In this document: piece after piece, positions 18,092 through 28,225 of the stretch
Position numbering within the stretch: the first letter of the stretch is position 1
Layout: every line of letters starts with the position of its first letter
NCBI RefSeq assembly: GCF_026210795.1
Contig: NC_089429.1
Span: forward strand, 1,426,001-1,490,000
Direction: 5' to 3'
Length of the DNA: 64,000 nt
Origin: Rhizophagus irregularis
Taxonomy: Eukaryota; Glomeromycota; Glomeromycetes; Glomerales; Glomeraceae
Program-made: the position numbers and the translations under genes
Notes under the pieces: model-generated
Database searches by the model: none
What the model was told of the DNA's origin: nothing
What the model saw: only the letters and a program-made list of their open reading frames with translations

Positions 18092-18412
18092 ATGACACGA
18101 TTTTACTGCCTAAAGTGTAAGAAGGAAACCGAAACTGCTAGTGAAATACAAGATATGACCACAAATGGGCGTTACCGGCTGCATGGTGATTGCACAGTTT
18201 GTGGTATGCATAAGAATACTTTTACTGGGATAGACTGGGTTATCAAAAAGAAAACCAAGGAGAAGAAAAAAGAAACTGCGGCTAAAAGACATCAGACGGC
18301 GTACAATCGGCAATGCAAAAAACTCGGGCAGAAAATCTTAGATTCTGATGACACGTGTAAGCAGTGTATTGATAAATGCTTTAAGGAGGCAAAAAAGAGG
18401 AAGACGGATTAG
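18092..18412 (+). CDS. CxxC zinc-ribbon protein (DUF5679-like)
   Basis: 106 aa from the ATG at 18092. FYCLKCKKETET...NGRYRLHGDCTVCGMHK has two CxxC pairs in the layout of the small zinc ribbons widespread in NCLDVs and related elements. A strongly basic stretch (KKKTKEKKKETAAKRH) and a last CxxC follow. It is probably a nucleic-acid-binding core protein. It is divergent from the integrase gene, with 44 bp between the starts. Confidence 0.7.
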   Translation: MTRFYCLKCKKETETASEIQDMTTNGRYRLHGDCTVCGMHKNTFTGIDWVIKKKTKEKKKETAAKRHQTAYNRQCKKLGQKILDSDDTCKQCIDKCFKEAKKRKTD

Positions 18413-18421
18413 TACCGCCTT

Positions 18422-18937
18422 CTAAAAGTATTCCTCATCATCTGAGTCATCGAGAGATACCTCTCCATCATCTGATTCATCATCCGAGTCGTCAGGAGTG
18501 TGACCTTCCTTAAGCAATTGGATGTTGTACGTTATTTGAGTCCATTTCTCCCAGTCGGACTCTTGCGTTATAAAGCCGCATCTGAGGAGTGCTCTTTCTA
18601 TTACTACCATCCCTGCAAACCTGGTGTATTTTTTCTGATCGGCTTCATTGAAATTGTCAATGGCTTCCTTGTAGTAGTCTACTGCCTGTTTGTATACCTC
18701 TTCGGCTTCTTTATGCCGCTTCTACAACTCAGCTTTACAACAGTTATACCAGAGTCTGTTAATCTTGAGATGTTTTCCGAATTCTTTAACCGGAAGGTTT
18801 CTGACCATCTCTGCTACTATGTCCGGGTCATTGAGGGGTGATGCCCGAATTTGGATCCATTTACGGATTCCATAGATGTCTACAAGATCAAGCCCGAGGT
18901 CTTCGGCAAGAGAAGTGGCGGCGTGTAAGTTTATCAT
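18422..18937 (-). pseudogene. Unrecognised terminal-gene protein with an acidic tail, interrupted by TAG
   Basis: A minus-strand frame of about 172 codons with one in-frame TAG (18722-18724). The N-terminal half has KWIQIRASPLNDPDIVAEM, the middle is helical and Glu-rich, and the tail is Asp/Ser-rich (DDSDDESDD). The stop is most simply a CAG-to-TAG change. The right TIR supplies the same AATTGAAGATTA motif (18959-18970, minus) as on the left end. Function unknown. Confidence 0.65.
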
Positions 18938-18947
18938 TGTATGTTAC

Positions 18948-19467
18948 TTATAGTTACCTAATCTTCAATTGCCGAATATATTTTTTCTGACGGGGGTAAG
19001 TGGTCATAGTTCGGGTGCCATAGTTCGACTGCCATAGTTCGGCTGCCATAGTTCGGGTGCCATAGTTCAGGACATAGGGAATCATACTTGGAGGGTCTAG
19101 GTGAGTATATAAAGGGTAATCATAGCGTGAATCGGGTTTTGGGGTCTGAGAGGCTGACTAAGGCTGCCATAGTATTATTATAAGATTTTTCGTACTATGG
19201 CAGGTACTATGGCAGGAGATTCTGTTTGATTTCGGCTTTATTCGCGTTTTTATTCCATTTTTAAGTAGTCTGCCATAGTTGCCATAGTTGTCATAGTAAG
19301 TTATATATAAGAAAAAATGTAGAAAAAAAAATAAGTGGAAAAATACCGTGGCAGACCATGGTACTGTGGCAGGTAAACCTGCCCCACGGAGGGGTGATGT
19401 AGGTACTGCAAGGCCGTTGAGGCCGAGGTGGGATGAGCATAGCGAGGCACACTACCAGCCCGATGAC
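18948..19467 (-). repeat. Right terminal inverted repeat (520 bp)
   Basis: Inverted partner of 4426-4931, with one extra 15-bp AACTATGGCAG-type word and scattered substitutions, for example CGTT versus CATC near the tip. The low divergence suggests a fairly recent insertion. The target repeat GCTAA follows at 19468-19472. Confidence 0.9.
18959..18970 (-). promoter_or_regulatory. TTGAAGAT motif of the right terminal gene
   Basis: The inverted copy of AATTGAAGATTA lies in the right TIR, 21 bp before the minus-strand ATG at 18937. Confidence 0.6.
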
Positions 19468-20760
19468 GCTAACGTTCCGATTTTTTTTGTATTTCATTTT
19501 TAACGAAACGTTTTTTAACGTTTCGAAACTTTTTTTTTTGATTTTTTCTTTAATCGGAACGTTGGCTAACGTTCCGATTTTTTTTTATTACATTTTTTAA
19601 TGAAACGCTTATTAACGTTTCGTAATTTTTTTTCATTTTTTTTTCCTTTCTTCTTTTAGGTCAGCGGGTGGGCTTCCGAGTTCCGAAGAACGGAAAACCA
19701 AGATTCGTAAGATAAGTACGAATCTTGGTTTAATTTTTTTTTCTTTTTTTTTAATATTATTAATGAACGGTTACTAATAACCGTTCTTTTCTTTTTTAGG
19801 TTTCGGGCAGCTTCCTGGTTCCGAAGAACGGAAAAGAACCAAGATTCGTAAGTATATACGAATCTTGGTTTTGTTTTTTTTTTGTTTTTTTTTTAAAAAA
19901 ATATTATGAACGGTTACTAATAACCGTTCTTTACTTCTATTTTTTAGGTTTCGGGCGGCTTCCTGGTTCCGAAGAACGGAAAAGAACCAAGATTCGTAAG
20001 TATATACGAATCTTGGTTTTGTTTTTTTTATTTTTTTTTTTTAATATTATGAACGGTTACTAATAACCGTTCCTTTCTTTTTTATAGGTTCGGGTGGACT
20101 TCGGACAAACGGGAGAACCAAGATTCGTAAGTACGAGTACAAATTTTGGTTTTTGTTTTTTTTTTAATATTTTGGAACGGTTTACTAACCGTTCCTTTCT
20201 TTTTTCTTTTATAGGTTCAGGTGGGCTTCCCAAGAACGGAAAAACCCAAAGATTCGTAAGAATCTTTATTTTTTTTCTTTCTTTGTTTATTATTATGAAC
20301 GGTTTACTAACCGTTCTTTCTTTTTTCTTTTATAGGTTCGGGTGGGCTTCCCAAGAACGGAAAACCCAAAGATTCGTAAGGTATGGTACGAATCTTAACT
20401 TTTTTTATTTTTTTATTATTAAGAACGGTTAACTAACCGTTCTTGTATTTTTTTTTATAGGTTCGGGTGGGCTTCCGAAGAACGGAAAACCCAAAGAATC
20501 AGTAAGTTTTGAATAAAACACGTTTTTTATTTTTATTTTTTTTATTTTTTTTTAATTTTCTCTTTTCTTTTTGTAGGTATCGATTCTTTCGGCTTTGGGA
20601 CTTGGATATGCCGATATGGTAAGTTTCGATATTCGAAACTTACATTTTTTTAATTATTTTTTTTAATTTTATTCTTTAAGAAACGTTCTAACTGAACGTT
20701 TCTCTTTTTTTGTAGGCCTAGATTTTCTTTTCGGCGCTCTGGATTTTTCTTTTGTAGGTC
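19468..20760 (+). repeat. Hairpin-intron / micro-exon tandem array (copy 2, best preserved)
   Basis: After the GCTAA duplication and two palindromes, eight exon-like blocks follow: 19660-19706, 19800-19847, 19948-19995, 20088-20126, 20215-20255, 20336-20375, 20461-20501 and 20577-20618 (39-48 nt). Intervening introns are 75-100 nt, each starting GTAAG and ending TAG. In most, the exon end and intron start form one hairpin (AACCAAGATTCGTA with TACGAATCTTGGTT), so the 5' splice site sits in its stem or loop. A second hairpin such as GAACGGTTTACTAACCGTTC displays the branch point, followed by a T-rich tract. Exons share the word TTCGGGTGGGCTTCC. Exons 2-4 keep one frame (e.g. SGGFLVPKNGKEPRF), later ones do not, so coding capacity is doubtful. 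Confidence 0.8.
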
Positions 20761-21472
20761 AGCTTGATGGTTATTTCGACCCTTGAGCGAATGAATAATG
20801 GAAGATAATTCCTCAATCCTCAATGTGAATATTAAACCACTTGATGTTGTTAAGACACATATGACGAGATTTGGTTTTGATTTTTATCATGAAGGAGCAT
20901 AATATTAATATAATTATCGAGGGAAAGTTCATATTTCCACCTTGTTATGGTTGTGTCACCAGGGGCGCTATGTCAACGGAATTTTAGTACGTTGATCGCT
21001 TAAAAATCCGTAGCAATCCAATTATAACAAGAGGATGAATTTTTACAATTTTACATGATTAGATATTGTATTTGTATTGTACTGTATTCTATAAATAAAT
21101 TTACAATGTTTTACAATTTAAAAATTTTAAAATATACACGTTAATAATATACAATAATATATATGTTAATAAATTACTAATACTACAATTAAAGTTAACT
21201 ATCGTACGATGACTAAAAAATACCATTGCTACCGTTGCTATACGTGTTTTTAATATCAATATACGTCGTTTTTATACATTGTATACGTCGTTTTTAAACT
21301 ATCGTTGTTTTACTATGTGTAGCTTTACACTTAAATGGGTGTTGTTTTACACGTTTTTAAACATTTTTAAGTGGTGTTGATTGACAAAGGGTTCGTTTCC
21401 CTACGTTTTTTGGCGTTGAGCAACACATGGTGTTTTTCAACACTTTATACGCCTGTTTAAAACTTGCTGATG
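20761..21472 (+). repeat. Right terminal block of transposon A
   Basis: No gene. From about 20930 the block matches, inverted, 23574-24060 of transposon B. Shared words include GGTTGTGTCACCAGGGGCGC and CTTAAAAATCCGTAGCAATCC, and GTTG-rich words near the tip such as CAACACTTTATACGCCTGTT. It ends in the CTTGCTGATG terminus. Confidence 0.75.
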
Positions 21473-21807
21473 TATACCACAAAGAAAGACTCAAACCACT
21501 ATTGTAAAGAAAAATATGAAAAATATGTGTATATCCTATTTTCATACCTTGCTTAACAGTTTCACTATTTATTTAAAAGAGACTTTTCTCTTTTTTGTAT
21601 GTGGGTAGGGGTACATTTTTTCCTTTTTTTTATTCTTTTCTTTTGTATATGGTAGATGAGTACGTCTTACTATATTAAATATATAAACTAAAGTGCCAAA
21701 GTATTGTTAATATTGTAAAAGATAAGTAAAGTATACTTGGATAAAAGAGAAAAGAAGAGACGAACCGTAAAGCGTTAATAAAAGATAAGTAAGAAGAGAA
21801 AAGTGTA

Positions 21808-22768
21808 CAGTCAACTCCCTCTATAGTCACTCCCGTTATAGTCACATTCTACTATATAGTCACACCAGTTGAATGTTCAAAACACTTTATTATTAAAATC
21901 TATCCTATATAGTCACAATCTATCTATAGTCACTATCACACCTATCCTCAAAAATCTTATATTAAAAAGAACTGTTTATAATCACAGTTATATAAAGAAT
22001 ATATTAAATAACTTGGCATCTAATAATCGTACAAAGTTGTATCATAGCTTGTTAGAATCTTCTCACTGAGACGAACCGAATGGTGGTAGTTTTATCCTTT
22101 TCCGATCACTGGCCGACGAGTTATTCAACTAAATGTTAAACATCGGCATTATAATATTTCTTGATTTACGTTTACTGCGCCATTTAACATTTTGCTAGAT
22201 TTCTCAGTACCTAGTAATTGTAAAAAGACGATTTATAGCTCGTTGGAATCGCCTCATCGAGACGAATCGAATGGTGGTAAGCTCATCTCTCTGTGATCAA
22301 TATTGACGGAGTTATTACTTAAAAACCATTTAATATTTTTTAATTTCGGAAATTGATCTAGTGATTGGATTTCGATGTATCTTATATCATTAGATTCGTC
22401 TCATCATGACGAATCGAATGGTAGTAAGATCGTCTTTCTAGGATCAATATTGGCAGAGTTATTACACAAAAACCATTAATATTTTTTTAATTTCGGAAAT
22501 TAATCTAGTGATTGGATTTCGACGTATTTTATACCATTAGAACCGTCTCATCAAGACGAATCGAATGGCGGTAAGATCATCTCTCTACGATTAATATTGG
22601 CGAAGTTACGATACAATAAAATTTTAAGTATAATTCTGGCTAAAATTATGTTAATTTTTGGCCGGAATTATGATATACAAATATAAGAAATTTTTTATAT
22701 AGTCACATCTCTTTATAATCACCAAATATGGACTGTCCCAAATGTGTGACTACAAAGAGAGTTGACTG
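21808..22768. mobile_element. TA-duplicating inverted-repeat element (961 bp, Tc1/mariner- or pogo-like)
   Basis: The ends CAGTCAACTCCCTCTATAG and (inverted) CAGTCAACTCTCTTTGTAG are flanked by TA on both sides. TATAGTCAC-type words are repeated near both ends. The inside has four diverged copies of a roughly 140-bp unit containing GACGAATCGAATGGTGGTAA (about 22045, 22236, 22385 and 22529). There is no transposase, so it is non-autonomous. Confidence 0.8.
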
Positions 22769-23159
22769 TATTTTTGAAAATAAACAAAAAAAATCGCACA
22801 TTAATTTTAGATATCACATGTATGTAATCAAAGCGATTTTAATTGGTTATTAATATACATGCATAAATGTCATGTGATTTTAGTGACCTATACAAAAGAT
22901 AAAAATTATTTTACAAAAAAATACGTTTCCAACCTTCCAACCAGTGTATAAAATCTGGAAAAAAATGTGCACACGTGCACATAAGAATTTTTTTTTTTTG
23001 TGCACGTCACGAACTCAATTTTTAAAAATTTTTGTGCACAAAAATATGCACTATATTAATTTATAATATAAAACGTCCTAACTTTTAAATCCTAAATTCC
23101 TAATTATATTATAGATTTTATTTATAAAATATAATTAATTACACTAAAATGTTCCAAAA
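22769..23159. other. AT-rich flank with GTGCAC subterminal words
   Basis: No gene. At 22960-23050 the words GTGCACACGTGCAC and TTGTGCACAAAA resemble those at 41210-41265. This suggests that the two stretches are the subterminal ends of the broken hAT-like element spanning them. Confidence 0.4.
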
Positions 23160-23573
23160 AAATGAAAAATAAATCACTATAATTATTAAATTGCCCGATC
23201 TTTAAAAGCCCAATGATTGTAAGCTGCTAAATAATTGAAATTTTCAAAATTTTGAGGGCCATTTAAAGAAACATGTAAATGCATATTAAGAGTATCAATA
23301 TGCACTCTGTTTCAAATGTCAGTTTGTTTTGATTAAATTTTGCCTAGAAAATACACGCTCCACCACAGTGTTAGAAAAAGGTATAATTAATAACAAATCA
23401 ATAAGAATAATAAGATTAGGGAATTGGTTTCAGAAATGAGTAGTATTAAAGATCTTATACCAACATTTAGTAAATTTACATCCTTTGGCAAATCTATATG
23501 ACGCAATTAGATTTTTAGCCAAATCCCATTCTTTCTTAACTTCTTCGTCATCAATTAATGAATGCTCATCATT
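23160..23573 (-). pseudogene. C-terminal part of a hAT-like transposase (cut off by transposon B)
   Basis: On the minus strand EEVKKEWDLAKNLIASYRF, then after some stops IIPFSNTVVERVFSRQNLI, the hAT dimerisation signature (S-x-x-x-ERxFS). The reading frame of the first part is continuous with the segment beyond 39144 once transposon B and one copy of its 2-bp repeat are removed. Several stops make it a pseudogene. Confidence 0.7.
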
Positions 23574-24089
23574 CATCAGCAAGTTTTAAACAGGCGTATA
23601 AAGTGTTGAAAAACGCCATGTGTTGCTCAACACCAAAAAATGTAGGGAAACGAACCCTTTGTCAATCAATGCCACTTAAAAACATTGAAAAATGCGTAAA
23701 TAAACACTCATTTAAGTGTAAAACTACACATAGTAAAACAACGATAGTTTAAAACCGTGTATACATTGTATAAAAACGCGTATATCGATATTAAAAACGC
23801 GTATAGCAACATATAAATTTTATTAATCGTAAAATATTGTAAATTTATTTATATATATATATAGTAGTAATAGTACAATACAAATACATTCATTATCTAT
23901 CTAACTACACTACATACAAATTGATATTTCTCAGTAATGTAAATTGTCAAATGTTTAAAACTCTTGTTATAATTGGATTGCCACGGATTTTTAAGCGATC
24001 AACGTACTAAATTTCCGTTGACATAGCGCCCCTGGTGACACAACCATAACAAGGTGGGGTTTTGATTAAAAAAATACAATATTAAAAGT

Positions 24090-25608
24090 TTCGTTAACAA
24101 AACTTACACGATCTGATTCATATTTCAAAAAGCCTACAAAAAAGAAAAAAGGAATCGTTAACAAACGTTTCCTAAAAAAGTCAACTATAAATTAAGTTTC
24201 GCAAAAATTGCGAAACTTACCATTTTGTCTACCAGAAAATCCGTAGACCTACAAAAATAAGAAAAGAAACGTTAGTTAACGTTTCTTAAAAAAAAAATTA
24301 TAAAATAAAGTTTCGCAACATTTCGTTGCGAAACTTACCCATTACCATCCGCAATTCAAAATCTGAAGCCTAATAAAAAAAAGAAAATGGAAATGTCAGT
24401 AACATTTCCTAATTAAAAAAAATAAAAAAAATGGGTTTTGTACCGAAAAAATGTTATGAACTTACATTTAATATCTGAATTTCCATATTCCCAGAAACCA
24501 AACCTACAAAAAAAGGAGAAACGTTCAGTTAGAACGTTTCTTACTAAAAAATAAAACAAAATGGAAGTTTCGTAATGAAATGTACAAAACTTACCATTTT
24601 CCAAAATTCCAAGTCCCGGAGGTTGGCCGAACCTACAAAAAATAAGAGAAACGTTCAGTTAGAACGTATCTTAAAGAAAATAAGACAAAAAAAAATGGAA
24701 GTTTCTTACGAAACTTACCGTTTAAAGACCCTTTTCTAACATTGTTTCCTGAAACCTAAAAAAAGAATAAAGGAAACATTAGTAAGAGTTTCCTAATAAA
24801 AAAAATTAAGTTTCGTAATGAAACATTACGAAACTTACCCAATCATTCTTCCGTTCCAAACTTTCCGATCCTACAAAAGGATAAAGGAAACATTTAGTAA
24901 ATGTGTTTCCTAATAAAAAATTAAAAACATTAAAATTTCGAGGGAAACCCTTCGAAACTTACAATATCCAAGATCCGAAGTTTGAACACACCGAAGGTCC
25001 TACACAAAGAAAATATAGGAAATGTTAGAAACGTTTCCTTATAAAAGAAATTAAAAAAAAAAATTTTTTAAAAAGTTTCGAAGCAAAATGCTTCGAAACT
25101 TACCCTTTCCTCCGTTTTCCAAAAAAAACCTACAAAAAAAATAAAGGAAACGTTAGAAACGTTTCCTTATAAAAAACTAAAAAAAAATTTTTTTTAAAAG
25201 TTTTGAAGCGTAAAATTACGCTTCGAAACTTACCCTTTTTCCTGTTTCCCAAAAAAAAGACCTACAAAAAGAATTTAAAGAAACGTTAGTAAACGTTTCT
25301 AAAAAAAAATTAAAAAATAAATGAAGTTTCGCAATGAAACGTTGCGAAACTTACCATAACATTAAAATTCTTCGAAATCCCATTTAGAAAAAAAAATCCG
25401 CGGACCTAAAAAAGAAAGAAAAATGAAACGTTAGTCACGTTTCGTTAAAATAAATTAAAAAAAAATAATTTTACCTGTCCGTGAATCATCCAGGAAGCGG
25501 TCCTAAAAAAATAAAAAAATGAAACATTAGATACGTTTCGTTAAAAATAAAAAATTAAAAATTTTGAAGGTTTACCTTCAAAATTCCCGTCTGTGAGCCA
25601 TCTGAAAG
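24090..25608 (-). repeat. Hairpin-intron / micro-exon tandem array (copy 3)
   Basis: On the minus strand about twelve units of about 110-130 bp repeat. Each has an exon-like block of 30-40 nt often ending in ATG, then GTAAGTTTCG...CGAAACTT (5' splice site in a hairpin), an AT-rich spacer, a hairpin such as GAAACGTTTACTAACGTTTC with the branch point in the loop, a T-run and GTAGG. On the plus strand this appears as alternating CGAAACTTAC and CCTACAAAAAA words. The exon-like blocks differ from unit to unit more than the hairpins do. Confidence 0.8.
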
Positions 25609-25612
25609 CCGC

Positions 25613-26695
25613 TGTAAACGGTCGAATATCAAGCGTGAAAAGATGATAAAATTCAACCACCAAATGTAATTGTCAAATATTAAGAACGAACAAATTAATT
25701 ATGAATTGGCGTAGATGGATAAATAATTAGCCGAAAAGGATAAACATTTAGGAAGAGTAATGATCTACATGATGTAATATTTGTCAAATGATTGACAAAG
25801 AACCAATAGAATAATTAGAGTCAATTAATTGCGGCTTAGCAATCTTTAATAATAAGAACAATTAGAAAGAATAATTATAAGCCACAAAAGATAGATTATA
25901 AGCAAAACACATAAAGCGAATTGAAAGAACATATAAAATAATGTCAGAAAGATTAAAGAACATAAAATAATATAAAAGATAATATAAAAAGATAGTATAA
26001 AGATGGAATATAAAGGATAACATATTAAAAAGAACATATATAAAAAGATAGCATATTAAAAGATAGCGTATTTAAAATATAGATAGCATATTAGAAAGAT
26101 AGTTCAAAGATAACATGTAAAAAGAACATAAAAGATAGTATATAGATAGAATAGAAAGTAGCATAAAAATTTGTATAAATAGAGAGCGGAATTTAAAGTA
26201 ATTCCACAGTTCTCATCCACAGAACTCAATAAAAATATAAGTTTCATTTAATTATTTGTTAGTGAAGTTTAATGTTAATTAAAGGTAATAGGTTTGCCCT
26301 AAACTTTAATTAATGTTTGCTTAATTAATTTTAATTGAATAAATGGAAATTTTAAGATGAATTAAATATACACTTTTGGAAAGTAATAATTCGTAGCGAG
26401 AGCTATCGAAGTTTGAAATTAAAGGTAAAAGTGGATATAATTTGGGGAAAATTTAGAGAAGTTAATTTTATTTTATATCGTTTGATGTTTTATATTACTA
26501 ACGCTATTTATGTCATGAACCAAGAATGTTGTTATATATTGTTCGTTGATTATGTTGTTTGTTAATTATGCTGTTGATTATTTGCTCGTTTATTCAATTG
26601 TTCATTTGTTCGTTCATTTGTTCGTTCGACCATGGGAATGCCCGTTCGATGTGGCAACTCTGTAAGTTGATGACAGAGGGAATTGGGGGATCTCA
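25613..26695 (+). repeat. 5' LTR of the gypsy element
   Basis: Starts TGTAAACGGTCG and ends GGGGGATCTCA. A TATAAATA box is at 26174-26181 and an AATAAAA signal at about 26228, so transcription probably starts near 26205. The sequence TATGGTGCATGCTCTGAG right after the LTR is the candidate primer-binding site, but I could not assign its tRNA. Confidence 0.9.
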
Positions 26696-28225
26696 TATGG
26701 TGCATGCTCTGAGAAAGGAAATGGTCATCATCACATGATTATTATTATATGAAAATTTAATTTCGTTAGTAAGTCACTGATAGGTATTATTAATCAATAT
26801 TTTATTTTAGAATTTATTTTTAGATTTCAGGTTTTAACAAGTTCAAAAGGAACCAATAAATCAATAAGGATTTAATTGAGTTAAAAACTTGAAAAGGTGA
26901 AAGATTGGAGTTTGTTGTTGTGCAAGTAATCACTTAATCGATAGAAAGCACAAGAATATTTCTTTCGGGAATAAAGTACCTGAGAAATTTCATAAGGAGA
27001 TGTGGAAGCGAAAGATGGATTTTGAAATAAAGATTAATAATGGGAGAACACCAATGTATTATCCGGGGTTCATCTGTGTCGTATGGGTTACGTCTGAGTT
27101 TGAATTTTGGATAAATGCTCGAAATTGGAAAATTTTTATTCTTCGACATTAAGGATTATAACGTATGGGTTACGTCAAATCTGGATACCCAGCTCAATAA
27201 TGCGCAAATTGCTTTGGGGACGGGGAATGAAAATTGTAAAGACACCTACTATCAAGAAACATTGAATGGATAAAATGGGACAAACCTGTAAACTATCATG
27301 CTTTTACCCAATGGGAAAAAGATAGAGATAAGCCCAGTATAGGTCCACCAATTTGAGGAAAGATAAGTTGGCTTAGATGAGTTTTATGGATAGCAGATGA
27401 CTTTTGAAACTGGATTTCGGAAGGTTAGATTCACCCGTTAAGAGACAAGTTGGCTAACGAAAGAAGAAAAGACGGATACGTTGTATTGTTACAGGTCCTA
27501 GGCTACATTTCAGATGAGGGTTCTCGGTGTAGTGTGCTAGGTCACGCTTTCATCACAATGTTCTGTTAAAAAAAGATGAAATAGAAAGATATTTACACAT
27601 TAACGAGCTGTATAATGAATATTATGTGCAGTATTTAATAATAGAGTAAAATCCGAAAAGATGGATATTTTATTAAAAAGAAGGATACTTATTTAAAAGA
27701 AGAACATTTATTCGAAAAGAAGGACATTTATTTGAAAAGAACGACATTTTGTGTACTACAGATTAATTCATATAATATAGAATATATAGTAAGAAGGATT
27801 TATATGGACGATAAGAAAGATTGAAAATTCACAAACTTTGAAAGTTATGAAAATTTTGGAGTTTGTGATATGTGAAATTATGGATCTTGGTGACAAAAAG
27901 ATGTGATATGTGAAATTATGAATATCGGTGATAAAAGATAAACTTTGTGGTGCAGTAAAAACCTCCGCAGTCTGAGGAGATCGTGGACTTAGAATAATTT
28001 TTGAAATTTTGAGGCGCAGTAAAAATTAATAGTAAAATATGGCATAGCAAATACATAAAACTGAAAGATAGAATCTAAAGATTGAAAGAAGTAATCTATT
28101 TAAAGATAAAAGAGTGTTTAGAAGATTGAAAATAGAAACGATAAGAGTGAAATGTATATATAGAGAGATAGGAATCCGATTGAGATTCTGGATGGATATT
28201 CATAGCAACTTAACTAAAGCATATA
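26696..28225 (+). other. Untranslated leader of the gypsy element
   Basis: About 1.5 kb between the 5' LTR and the gag ATG without a sustained plus-strand reading frame. It should hold the primer-binding site and packaging signals. Repeated GAAAAGAAGGACATTTATT-type words at about 27650-27745 are the only internal repeat I see. Confidence 0.6.

Larger units (their letters stand above)
4426..19467 (+). mobile_element. 15.0-kb Polinton-like / virus-like element with a Gag-protease module
   Basis: The boundaries are exact: inverted termini GTCGTTGGGCTGG and (inverted) GTCATCGGGCTGG, flanked by the 5-bp direct repeat GCTAA. Joining the flanks restores the host palindrome. The length is 15,042 bp. 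It encodes an SF3 helicase, a family B polymerase, an A32-like ATPase, an RVE integrase with a chromodomain and a CxxC zinc-ribbon protein, as in Polintons, virophages and NCLDV relatives. It also encodes a coiled-coil protein, a Gag-like capsid and a retropepsin-like protease, as in retroelements. Genes are intron-free and packed, with shared upstream motifs. No reverse transcriptase and no jelly-roll capsid are recognised. Three genes carry premature stops, so this copy is probably not autonomous. Confidence 0.9.
2748..21472 (+). mobile_element. Transposon A (CATCAGCAAG-end family), split by the 15-kb virus-like element
   Basis: The left end reads CATCAGCAAGTTTGAAA and the right end, inverted, reads CATCAGCAAGTTTTAAA. 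TA flanks both sides (2746-2747 and 21473-21474). Removing the virus-like insertion and its duplication leaves about 3.68 kb. Order: terminal block with CACGTGAT and AAGCTT palindromes (2748-3230), pyrimidine tract, alternating palindromes (from 3540), micro-exon array (to 20760), second terminal block (to 21472). Transposon B at 23574-39144 has the same order in opposite orientation, which proves the unit. No transposase is encoded, so it is presumably non-autonomous. The short target duplication (TA here, TT at B) does not fit strict TA integration and hints at a CACTA/Plavaka-type enzyme; that is inference. Confidence 0.8.

Noticed and set aside
19468-20760. CRISPR array, because of regular palindromic repeats with short variable blocks
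   Set aside because: The repeats are splice-signal hairpins of changing sequence, the sequence is eukaryotic, the blocks are similar rather than unique, and no cas genes are present.
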